Assembly (NCBI GenBank): GCA_017459865.1
Contig: JAFUCD010000004.1
Coordinates: forward strand, 62,001-126,000
DNA length: 64,000 nt
Direction: 5' to 3'
Source: Oscillospiraceae bacterium
GTDB lineage: Bacteria > Bacillota_A > Clostridia > Oscillospirales > Oscillospiraceae
Shown here: positions 38,703 through 46,829 of the stretch, piece after piece
Layout of the letters: every line of letters starts with the position of its first letter
Position numbering within the stretch: position 1 is the stretch's first letter
Translations under genes and position numbers: made by a program
Notes under the pieces: generated by a model
Told to the model about the DNA's origin: nothing
Databases searched by the model: none
Seen by the model: only the letters and a program-made list of their open reading frames with translations

Positions 38703-40367
38703 ATGGAATACCCGAGGAAAGAATCTCTTACCGTAGAATTCAAAAGTGATCTGCGTGTGTATCCCTTGAACAAATTATATGAGGATCTTGTTGGATTGGC
38801 AAATACGGATGGCGGCGTGCTGTTTCTCGGAATGGAAGATAACGGATCTCCTACCGGTGTGGATGTGCAGCACAAAAACTGTCAGGAGATGGAGGCTCGA
38901 ATTCAGGATAACACGATTCCGGCGCTGTTTGCGAAAGCAACTATTGTTCAGCTGGATGGCGTTGACGTTCTGATGCTTGAGGTTCCGATTTCAAGGCAGC
39001 TTATGATGACATCTGAAGGAAAGTATCTCCGGCGCCGTTTGAAACGGGACGGAACCCCAGAGACGGTTGCTCTAAAACCGTATGAAATACTCCAGAGGCT
39101 GTCCTATATTCAGGCAATTGATCCTTCGGCACAAGTAGTGGAAGACGTGGAGGCTGAGCGCGCGCTTAGTCCGCTGGAACGAGAGCGACTGCGCAATATG
39201 ATTCGGATTTACCACGGCGACGCATCTTTGCTGGAGCTTTCTGATGATGAATTGGACGGGGCGCTGGGATTCGTACGAGAGCGCGACGGAAAGAGATATC
39301 CCACGATTGCCGGTCTTCTGATGATCGGAAATGAAACCTATATCCGGCAGTGCGTTCCCAGTCATGAGGTTTTATTTCAGGTTCTGGATGGCGTAAATGT
39401 TCTGTCAAATCCGCCGGCGATGCACGCCTCTCTGCTGCAGACATTTGAAAAGGTCGATCTTTTGTTTCAGTCACGGATAGTGGAACAGGAGCTTCAAATT
39501 GGCATGTTCCGCGTTCCGATTCCGAACTATGAAAAAGACGCCTTTCGCGAGGGCTTTGTAAACGCTTTGGTGCACAGAGACTATTTTCGCGTTGGCGCCG
39601 TTCAGGTGCAGCTTCAGCGTGACTCTCTCACGATCGCAAGTCCGGGCGGATTTATGGAGGGCATCACATCCGAAAACATTCTGACGGCAGCCCCAACGCC
39701 CCGCAATGCGCTTTTGGCGGAAGCCGTAAAGCGAATCGGTCTTGCTGAGCGAACCGGGCGCGGAATTGATAAAATATATATTGCAATGCTGAGAAGCGGG
39801 CATGCGATTCCTGATTTTTCTGCCTCGACGAACACATCTGTCGTTTTGAAGCTCAATAGTGCAGAGCTGGACGAAAACTATATTAAAATGATCGTTCTGG
39901 AAGAAGAGCGGCTGCAGAAGGCCATGCCGGTTGATGCGCTGATTGTCCTTTCGGTCCTGAAAACAGAACGTCGCGCAACGCTCAAATTCCTTGCATCTAA
40001 GATTCAAAAGGATGTATCGGAAGCGAGAAGTGTTGTGGAGTGGTTGATCGAGCTCGGGATGATCGAAGGCGTTGGAAACGGCAGCGCTCGGCGATATATG
40101 CTCAGCTCAAAGGTATATTCCATTACAAATAATAAAGCCGGATATACCCGTCAGAGAGGATGGGATACGCTTCAGGAGCGGGAGCTGATCCTTGCTCACA
40201 TGGACAAATATCATGAGATCGACCGTCAAGGTGTTGTCGAGCTTTGCAGATGTACGCCAAACCATGCATCCTGGCTGCTGCGGCAACTAACAGCCTCCGG
40301 AGATTTGGAGCTTGTTGGAAGCGGCAGGTTTGCAAAGTATGTTTTAGCAAACAAAGATCATCTCTAA
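38703..40367 (+). CDS. AlbA_2-domain ATP-binding transcriptional regulator-like protein
   Basis: A 554-residue protein with an N-terminal Schlafen-AlbA_2 domain (residues about 5-125: ESLTVEFKSDLRVYPLNKLYED, then ANTDGGVLFLGMEDNGSPTG). The middle has a GHKL-like C-terminal ATPase segment typical of these proteins (FREGFVNALVHRDYFRVG, then TGRGIDKIYIAM). The C-terminal 150 residues hold winged-helix-like stretches, for example KFLASKIQKDVSEARSVVEWLIELG and GVVELCRCTPNHASWLLRQL. It lies 49 bp before the SNF2 gene in the same direction. It is the likely regulator of the unit, possibly binding the TTAGAGATA repeats ahead of both genes. Confidence 0.85.
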   Translation: MEYPRKESLTVEFKSDLRVYPLNKLYEDLVGLANTDGGVLFLGMEDNGSPTGVDVQHKNCQEMEARIQDNTIPALFAKATIVQLDGVDVLMLEVPISRQLMMTSEGKYLRRRLKRDGTPETVALKPYEILQRLSYIQAIDPSAQVVEDVEAERALSPLERERLRNMIRIYHGDASLLELSDDELDGALGFVRERDGKRYPTIAGLLMIGNETYIRQCVPSHEVLFQVLDGVNVLSNPPAMHASLLQTFEKVDLLFQSRIVEQELQIGMFRVPIPNYEKDAFREGFVNALVHRDYFRVGAVQVQLQRDSLTIASPGGFMEGITSENILTAAPTPRNALLAEAVKRIGLAERTGRGIDKIYIAMLRSGHAIPDFSASTNTSVVLKLNSAELDENYIKMIVLEEERLQKAMPVDALIVLSVLKTERRATLKFLASKIQKDVSEARSVVEWLIELGMIEGVGNGSARRYMLSSKVYSITNNKAGYTRQRGWDTLQERELILAHMDKYHEIDRQGVVELCRCTPNHASWLLRQLTASGDLELVGSGRFAKYVLANKDHL

Positions 40368-40384
40368 GTTCAATTAAGAGTAAC

Positions 40385-40414
40385 TTAGAGATACTTAGAG
40401 AAAGTTAGAGATAA
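40385..40414. repeat. Three TTAGAGATA-type repeats upstream of the SNF2 gene
   Basis: TTAGAGATAC at 40385, TTAGAGAAAG at 40395 and TTAGAGATAA at 40405: an exact 10-bp period. A diverged unit (TTAAGAGTAA) lies just upstream at 40374, with the reverse-orientation ATCTCTAAGTT near 40359-40370. They end 2 bp before the ATG, where the ribosome site should be, and no strong Shine-Dalgarno is seen. Confidence 0.82.
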
Positions 40415-40416
40415 TC

Positions 40417-43242
40417 ATGATAACGAAGTATCACGCCAAATATTATGCGACCGTTTTGTCGAACCAAGCCATCGGCGGGCAGATCGACAGTTTGTCGCAG
40501 TCGCTCTTGAATGCCGCTGTGGATATCAATCCGCACCAGATCGAGGCAGCGCTGTTTGCGTTTCAGTCTCCGCTGTCCAAGGGCGTCATTTTTGCAGATG
40601 AGGTCGGTCTTGGCAAGACGATTGAAGCAGGTCTTGTTCTCTGCCAGTATTGGGCAGTCGGAAAGAGAAAGATCATCGTGATCTGTCCCGCTTCGATCCG
40701 GAAACAGTGGGGATATGAGCTCACAGAAAAGTTTGGTATCGAAAACGAAGTGCTGGATGCCAGAAACTACCGGGATTATGAGCGGCGGGGCTTGGACCCG
40801 CTTGATCAAAAAAAGGTTGTGATCTGCTCCTATAACTTTGCCGCACGCAAAAAGGATGAGATCAAGCGGCATGGGTTTGACTTTGCCATCATCGATGAAG
40901 CGCATAAGCTGAGAAATGTTTATAAAAAGAAGGCAAAAACAGCACAGGCGATCAAAGAAGCGCTCTCCGATGTGAAAAAGCTGCTTTTGACAGCCACACC
41001 GTTTCAGAATTCCCTCATGGAGCTGTTCGGGCTCACCAGTGTTGTGGATGACAACATCTTTGGCGACGCGCGCTCCTTCCGTGCGGAGTATGTGTATGAT
41101 GAGAATCTGTCGGACCTTCGGCAGCGGCTTTTGCCCTATTATAAGCGCACACTGCGCCGGGATGTGAGGGAATACATCAACTACACGAATCGCCTTCCGA
41201 TCACGCAGCAGTTTGACGCCACGGATCTGGAATCGAAGCTGTACGAGGATGTTTCCGAATTTCTGCGCCGAGAGGACATTTATTCTGTCCCCAAGCGTCA
41301 GCGTATGCTGACTACGATGATCATCCGGAAAATACTGGCGTCGTCTACCTATGCGCTCATCGGAACGCTGAGGACGGTGAAAGCCCGCCTGGAGCAGATG
41401 CTGAACAATGAGGCTGTTCGGCAGCTCACACTGGCAGATTACATGGATGAGGACGAAGCGGAGCTATATGAGGAGGATGACGACGAGGAAAACCTGCTGG
41501 AAGACGAAAAGATCGATCTCGATAAGCTCCGGGAAGAGATCCATACCATAGAGGGATTTATCGAAACTGCGCTGAAGATCCAGCATGATTCCAAGTCGGA
41601 AGCACTTTTGCAGGCGCTTGACCAGTCGTTCCAAATGCTGCCAAAGACCGGTGCGAAGCAAAAAGCCCTCATTTTCACCGAATCCACGCGGACGCAGCAG
41701 TATCTGAAGGATTATTTGAATCAGCATGGTTACGCAGGAAAGATCGTAACCTTCAACGGCTCCAACAACGATCCCGATTCCAACGCGATCTATGATGCCT
41801 GGTTGTCCGAGAATGCTTATAACGGCAAGGCGAGCGGCATCAAGGCAGCGGATAAACGCGTCGCATTGGTGGAGCATTTCCGGGATGAAGCGGAAATCAT
41901 GATCGCCACGGAAGCGGCGGCGGAGGGCCTGAATCTGCAGTTCTGCTCTTTGGTGGTCAACTATGATCTGCCGTGGAACCCGCAGCGAATCGAGCAGCGC
42001 ATCGGCCGCTGCCACAGATACGGTCAGAAATGTGACGTTGTGGTCGTCAATTTCGTGAACCGGCGCAATTATGCGGATGTCCGAGTTTATAACCTGCTGC
42101 TCGACAAATTCCATCTGTTCGATGATGTGTTTGGGGCATCTGACGACGTGCTGGGCCAGGCGGACGCAATAGACTTTGAAAAGCGCATCTGGGAGATCTA
42201 TCAGGAATGCCGCACGGAAGCCGAGATCAACGCAGCGTTTGAAAAGCTCCAGCAGGATCTGCAGGACCAGATCAACGAGAAGATGAAGGATGTGCGCGAG
42301 CAGGTTCTCGAGCACTTTGATATCGGTGTTCAGGAGCGGCTGAAGCTTGCCAAAAGCGAGACCGGCGCGTTCCTGAATCGGTACGAGCACATCTTTTGGG
42401 AGTTGACCAAGTATATTCTCGGAAAAGATGCAGAGTTTGACGATGAAACGCATGCCTTCCGCCTGCTGCGGCCGATTGTTGGGTGCAGAACCGGAAAGTA
42501 TGAACTCCTGTCCTGCGTGACGGATGGGATTCCGTATCGCCTTTCGCATCCGCTGGCGCAGTATGTTCTGCAGACGGCCTTGTCGCTGCAGACTGAGGAC
42601 GGCGCTGTTACCTTCCGTGAGAACGATCTGGCGCTGAAGGTGACGCTGCCGGATTATCTGAAAAACCAGTCCGGCTATCTGGTCCTTTCCCATTTGGCGG
42701 TCTCTGCCTTTGACGATGAACAGTATTGCCTCTTTACCGCTTTTACAAAGGACGGGAGATTCCTCACGCAGGAGGATTGTGAAAAGCTGTTCCTCTGCGG
42801 CGGTGCGGAGACGGTGCTTCGGGAGATTTCGCCGGAAGTCCGCCGGAAGCTGGGCGTCAATTCCGTACAGCACACCAAGAGCAAGCTGCAGCAGATCGAC
42901 AGCCGCAATCTGGAATACTTCCGCGATGAGGAAGAGCGCATTTTCCGCTGGGAAAAAGATCTGATCGAGAGCATCGAGCGTGAGTTGGATATCGTAAAGC
43001 GCGCGATTCGGGAGCAGGAGCGGCTGTCCCGCAGCGCAGCAAATATGGAGGAAAAGCTCGCCATCACAAAGAAGATCGATGAGCTGGAACGGCAGAAGCG
43101 CAAGAAACGCAATGAGCTTGCTGACCGCGAGGACGAGGTCAGCGCGCAGCGCCGACGCATGATCGAGGAGCTTGATCGCCGAAAGGTTCAGAAAACCGCA
43201 ACGGATGACATTTTCGTCATTGCCTGGAATGTCGTTTCATAA
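40417..43242 (+). CDS. SNF2-family DNA translocase (defence-associated)
   Basis: A 941-residue SF2 helicase/translocase of the RapA/HepA type. Walker A is FADEVGLGKTIEAGLVL near residue 60; the DEAH box is FAIIDEAHKLRN near 159; motif III is LLLTATPFQN. The C-terminal RecA domain has ALIFTESTRTQQYL, ATEAAAEGLNLQF and motif VI RIEQRIGRCHRYGQK near 525. An acidic insertion (DEDEAELYEEDDDEEN) lies near residue 345. The last 120 residues are predicted coiled coil. It resembles DrmD-like translocases, but no DISARM drmA/B/C genes are present. A terminator follows, so it is transcribed apart from the methyltransferase operon. Confidence 0.88.
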   Translation: MITKYHAKYYATVLSNQAIGGQIDSLSQSLLNAAVDINPHQIEAALFAFQSPLSKGVIFADEVGLGKTIEAGLVLCQYWAVGKRKIIVICPASIRKQWGYELTEKFGIENEVLDARNYRDYERRGLDPLDQKKVVICSYNFAARKKDEIKRHGFDFAIIDEAHKLRNVYKKKAKTAQAIKEALSDVKKLLLTATPFQNSLMELFGLTSVVDDNIFGDARSFRAEYVYDENLSDLRQRLLPYYKRTLRRDVREYINYTNRLPITQQFDATDLESKLYEDVSEFLRREDIYSVPKRQRMLTTMIIRKILASSTYALIGTLRTVKARLEQMLNNEAVRQLTLADYMDEDEAELYEEDDDEENLLEDEKIDLDKLREEIHTIEGFIETALKIQHDSKSEALLQALDQSFQMLPKTGAKQKALIFTESTRTQQYLKDYLNQHGYAGKIVTFNGSNNDPDSNAIYDAWLSENAYNGKASGIKAADKRVALVEHFRDEAEIMIATEAAAEGLNLQFCSLVVNYDLPWNPQRIEQRIGRCHRYGQKCDVVVVNFVNRRNYADVRVYNLLLDKFHLFDDVFGASDDVLGQADAIDFEKRIWEIYQECRTEAEINAAFEKLQQDLQDQINEKMKDVREQVLEHFDIGVQERLKLAKSETGAFLNRYEHIFWELTKYILGKDAEFDDETHAFRLLRPIVGCRTGKYELLSCVTDGIPYRLSHPLAQYVLQTALSLQTEDGAVTFRENDLALKVTLPDYLKNQSGYLVLSHLAVSAFDDEQYCLFTAFTKDGRFLTQEDCEKLFLCGGAETVLREISPEVRRKLGVNSVQHTKSKLQQIDSRNLEYFRDEEERIFRWEKDLIESIERELDIVKRAIREQERLSRSAANMEEKLAITKKIDELERQKRKKRNELADREDEVSAQRRRMIEELDRRKVQKTATDDIFVIAWNVVS

Positions 43243-43255
43243 CTGAACAAAATGA

Positions 43256-43286
43256 AAAAGAGCGCCATTTTCGGCGCTCTTTTTTC
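43256..43286 (+). terminator. Terminator after the SNF2 gene
   Basis: AAAAAGAGCGCC-ATTTTC-GGCGCTCTTTTTT: a stem with A- and T-runs on both sides, effective in either direction. Confidence 0.9.
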
Positions 43287-43310
43287 ATGTTTGGCTTGCG
43301 TCACAACGGT

Positions 43311-43340
43311 TAGTATGTTAGTATGTAAACATACATACTT
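43311..43340. promoter_or_regulatory. Candidate operator of the XRE regulator
   Basis: Repeated TTAGTATG leads into the palindrome GTATGT-AA-ACATAC (43321-43334), followed by ATACTT, ending 18 bp before the start of the XRE gene and just ahead of its GGAGGAGG site. This is a typical place for an autorepressor. Confidence 0.6.
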
Positions 43341-43358
43341 TTTGGAGGAGGTGAGAGA

Positions 43359-43694
43359 ATGTCAAATGAAAAAGAAGCCTTCGGCGCATTGCTTCGGAGG
43401 CTGATAAAAGATGCTGGTATCACGCAGAGTGAGTTTTATGAGCGCGCGGAGATCACGAAACCATATTTTTATGACATTCTTCGGGGCAACCCGCCTCCGC
43501 CATATTTACAAAAACTGTTCATGGAAATTTTGAAAGCGCCGCATCAGGATGTCCTTACGTTTTATGATTTAGCGGCGCATATACGAGAAGAGCTTCCGGC
43601 AGACGTGCAGTTGGCAGTGAAGGAACACACTTCTCTGATCCCGCAATTTCGTGCTTTGATTGAACATACAGAACAGGAGAAACACCATGAATGA
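43359..43694 (+). CDS. XRE-family helix-turn-helix protein
   Basis: A 111-residue protein starting MSNEKEAFGALLRRLIKDAG. The HTH lies at residues 15-50: LIKDAGITQSEFYERAEITKPYFYDILRG. The rest is helical and acidic. Its stop overlaps the methyltransferase start region, the two reading frames sharing 8 bp, so it is the first gene of the operon with mod and res. A repressor that delays restriction until methylation is complete would fit the layout of controller proteins in restriction systems, but this is an inference. Confidence 0.8.
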   Translation: MSNEKEAFGALLRRLIKDAGITQSEFYERAEITKPYFYDILRGNPPPPYLQKLFMEILKAPHQDVLTFYDLAAHIREELPADVQLAVKEHTSLIPQFRALIEHTEQEKHHE

Positions 43695-46600
43695 GAGAAT
43701 GAAGCGATTCACCGATCTGATGCGTCAGATCTTCGAGCTGGATAAATCCGATCTGGATTTCGGAATTTACCGCATCATGAACATCCGCAAAGCGGAGATC
43801 GAGCGGTTTCTGACGGAAGGTCTGCCGGAGAAGGTGCATGATACGCTTGCTCCGTTCGCGCAGGGGGATCAGGACGAGATCAAAGCCCGCATGGCGCAAA
43901 TAGAGCAAGCTTTGGGTGACGTATCAGCCATTCCTGATGCAGTCCCCATGAAGGCGGAATATCTGCAATTGCAGAAGCAGCTCGCTGAGGGTACGGATCT
44001 TGCCGCGTTGGAGACGGACGTCTATTCTGCGCTGTATTCCTTCTTCAACCGGTACTATGAAGAGGGCGATTTCATCTCCAAGCGCCGCTATAAGGAGGGC
44101 GTCTATGCCATTCCGTATGAGGGCGAGGAAGTAAAGCTCTATTGGGCGAATCAGGATCAGTATTACATCAAGACCAGCGAAAACTTCAAGGACTATACTT
44201 TCCTCGTCGGGGATTATACCGTTCACTTCCGGCTGGTGGACGCCACGACCGAGCAGAACAACAACAAGGAGCAGGCGGACAGCAAGCGCGTCTTCATGCT
44301 CTTTACGGAGGATGAGGAGAATTATCCCGGCATCCGGACCTTCGAATACAACGATGAGACGAAAGAGCTGATCATCCGTTTTGTTTTCGATATTCCGGAG
44401 GATAAGAAGCGGAAGTATTTCGATGAGAACTACGCAGCGATCCGCAGCTTCGTCTTTGATAATCATCTCCCCATGTGGCAGGAGCTGCTTGCGCCGATCG
44501 CGACTGGGAAGGGCAAGGAGACGACAGACCTGCTGCAGAAGCATCTGAAAGGCTACGTTGCCAAGAACACCTTTGACTATTTCATTCATAAGGATCTTCG
44601 CGGCTTTCTGTCCCGGGAGCTGGATTTCTATATCAAGAGTGAGATCATGCATCTGGATGATCTGGATACCGGGAACGAAGCGCGCGTGGAGACGTATCTC
44701 GCCAAGATCCGCGCGGTGAAGCGCGTCGGCAAGATCATCATCGATTTCCTCGCGCAGATCGAGGATTTCCAGAAAAAGCTCTGGCTGAAAAAGAAATTTG
44801 TCGTCGAGACGAACTGGTGCATGACGCTCGACCGCGTGGATGAATCCTTCTGGCAGGAGATCATTGAGAATCGGGCACAGATCGAAGAATGGATCGCCAT
44901 GTACGCCATCGATGAGGTGGAGCCCGCCATTGGAGTGGAAGGCTGGACCGATCCGCCCAGCATGGAATTCCTGCGCCAGAATCAGAATCTGCTGATCGAT
45001 ACAAAGCATTTCAGCGATGATTTCAAGATGAGGTTGGTAGCGACAATCGATCATTTGGATGAACAGACCAGCGGGTTGATGATAGATTCCGACAATTATC
45101 AAGCGCTCAAACTTTTATATGATAAGTATTATAAGTGGTTCAATAATGTTCACATTGATCCTCCGTATAATACGGACACGAGCGGCTTTTTGTATAAAAA
45201 CAACTATCGTCATTCCAGTTGGGCGAGCATGATGCTTGACAGACTAATTCTTGCGGATCAGATGCTTGAGGACGAAGAAGGCTCTTTACAATGCCATATT
45301 GATGAAAATGAATATGAGCTATTGTTTAATATTTTTAGTCAAATCCCAAGGCAGAACGCGGGTACAATAATATGGGATAAGCTCAATCCAATGCTAGGTC
45401 GCAAAGGAGTAGCAACCCAGCATGAGTATGTTGTATTTCGATCAAATTTTGACAAATCTATTTATGCAAGAAACGACAACATTGATAGAATTTTTGCCTA
45501 TGAAGAAGCCGCTATAGCACACCATAACGGGATTAATGAGGAGAGCAGGAAAGAATTTGCTTCTATGCTCAACAAAGATGAAAAGCTTTCAGGAGGAGAT
45601 AGAGCATATCATTTCATTGACGACGATGGAAATGTATTTCGTCTTGTGGCAATGGGTGCACCAGAAAAGCGAACAGATCCCAAATATTTCATTCCGTTGA
45701 TTCATCCTGTAACAGGAAAGCCTTGCCCAGTGCCTTCAAATGGGTGGTCGAGAAAACCTGAAACGATGGAGCAAATGATTAAAGATGAAACTATCGTTTT
45801 TGGAAAAGACGAGAGCACACAGCCGCAAAAGAAAGTAATTTTGTCTCGTGCTGGGGAGAGGCAAATATCGTCAGTATTAGAGAATGGTAAAAGCGGAAAA
45901 GCGGACTTGGATAAATTGGGATTTGATTTTCCGTATGCTCATCCAGTTTCTTTATATGAAACTTTAATATCAGCCAATCACGGAACTCATATTTTAGATT
46001 TCTTTGCAGGATCTGGTACAACCGGACATGCAGCAATCAATTTAACCCGAGGGGATGGCAAAAGTAGAAAGTATTGTCTTGTAGAAATGGGAGAATACTT
46101 TGATAAAGTTACTAGACCCCGCATGCAAAAAGTTGTTTATGCTGCCGACTGGAAAGATGGCAAGCCTCAGAATCGCAATACCGGAGTTTCCCAAATCATC
46201 AAGTATATGCGTCTGGAAAGCTATGAAGATGCCCTCTCCAACATAAGTCTCAACGATGACGTTTCTCACGGCATGGTCAGCCTGTTCGATGAGGAGTATC
46301 TCATCCACTACATGCTGGATCTGGAGAGCCGGGACAGCCTGCTGGACATGGAGGCGTTCTGCGAGCCCTTCTCCTATCAGATGAAGATCACCGAGAAAAA
46401 CGAATGCAAGACACGCCCGGTCGATCTGGTGGAGACGTTCAACTATCTCATCGGCCTGACCGTGGTGCGTCAGGGAGCCGCTTCGTATTTTGCCGCGAAG
46501 CCGTCCGAGGAGGCTGCCTATGAGGGCGCCGTCGATCTGGTGAAAGATTTTGGAGGGGAATATGCGTTCCGGCAGATCGAAGGCACGCTCCCGGATGGCA

Positions 46601-46827
46601 AACGCGCGCTCGTGATCTGGCGCACCGTGACGGATGACGTTCTGAAAAGCAATGCCGCGCTGGATGCCTATTTCACCAAGTACCGCATCAATCCCGCCGA
46701 CCGCGAATACGATGTGATCTTTGTCAACGGCGACAGCAATCTGGAAAATCTCCGTACTGCCAATGAGAGCTGGAAGGTTCAGATGACCGAAATCGAATTC
46801 AAGCGGCGCATGTTCGAGGAGGCGTGA
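43687..46827 (+). CDS. Type III-like adenine-specific DNA methyltransferase (Mod), large form
   Basis: A 1046-residue N6-adenine methyltransferase, starting MNERMKRFTDLMRQIF after CAGGAG. The catalytic motif IV DPPYNT is near residue 491 and the SAM motif I LDFFAGSGTTG near 772. This order is that of beta-class methyltransferases such as type III Mod. The N-terminal 450 residues are an extra domain absent from ordinary Mod proteins of about 650 residues. The region between the motifs is the likely target-recognition part. Codons from about 45030 to 46160 are much more AT-rich than those before and after, which suggests a swapped segment. The start of res lies 3 bp after its stop. Confidence 0.88.
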   Translation: MNERMKRFTDLMRQIFELDKSDLDFGIYRIMNIRKAEIERFLTEGLPEKVHDTLAPFAQGDQDEIKARMAQIEQALGDVSAIPDAVPMKAEYLQLQKQLAEGTDLAALETDVYSALYSFFNRYYEEGDFISKRRYKEGVYAIPYEGEEVKLYWANQDQYYIKTSENFKDYTFLVGDYTVHFRLVDATTEQNNNKEQADSKRVFMLFTEDEENYPGIRTFEYNDETKELIIRFVFDIPEDKKRKYFDENYAAIRSFVFDNHLPMWQELLAPIATGKGKETTDLLQKHLKGYVAKNTFDYFIHKDLRGFLSRELDFYIKSEIMHLDDLDTGNEARVETYLAKIRAVKRVGKIIIDFLAQIEDFQKKLWLKKKFVVETNWCMTLDRVDESFWQEIIENRAQIEEWIAMYAIDEVEPAIGVEGWTDPPSMEFLRQNQNLLIDTKHFSDDFKMRLVATIDHLDEQTSGLMIDSDNYQALKLLYDKYYKWFNNVHIDPPYNTDTSGFLYKNNYRHSSWASMMLDRLILADQMLEDEEGSLQCHIDENEYELLFNIFSQIPRQNAGTIIWDKLNPMLGRKGVATQHEYVVFRSNFDKSIYARNDNIDRIFAYEEAAIAHHNGINEESRKEFASMLNKDEKLSGGDRAYHFIDDDGNVFRLVAMGAPEKRTDPKYFIPLIHPVTGKPCPVPSNGWSRKPETMEQMIKDETIVFGKDESTQPQKKVILSRAGERQISSVLENGKSGKADLDKLGFDFPYAHPVSLYETLISANHGTHILDFFAGSGTTGHAAINLTRGDGKSRKYCLVEMGEYFDKVTRPRMQKVVYAADWKDGKPQNRNTGVSQIIKYMRLESYEDALSNISLNDDVSHGMVSLFDEEYLIHYMLDLESRDSLLDMEAFCEPFSYQMKITEKNECKTRPVDLVETFNYLIGLTVVRQGAASYFAAKPSEEAAYEGAVDLVKDFGGEYAFRQIEGTLPDGKRALVIWRTVTDDVLKSNAALDAYFTKYRINPADREYDVIFVNGDSNLENLRTANESWKVQMTEIEFKRRMFEEA

Positions 46828-46829
46828 GC

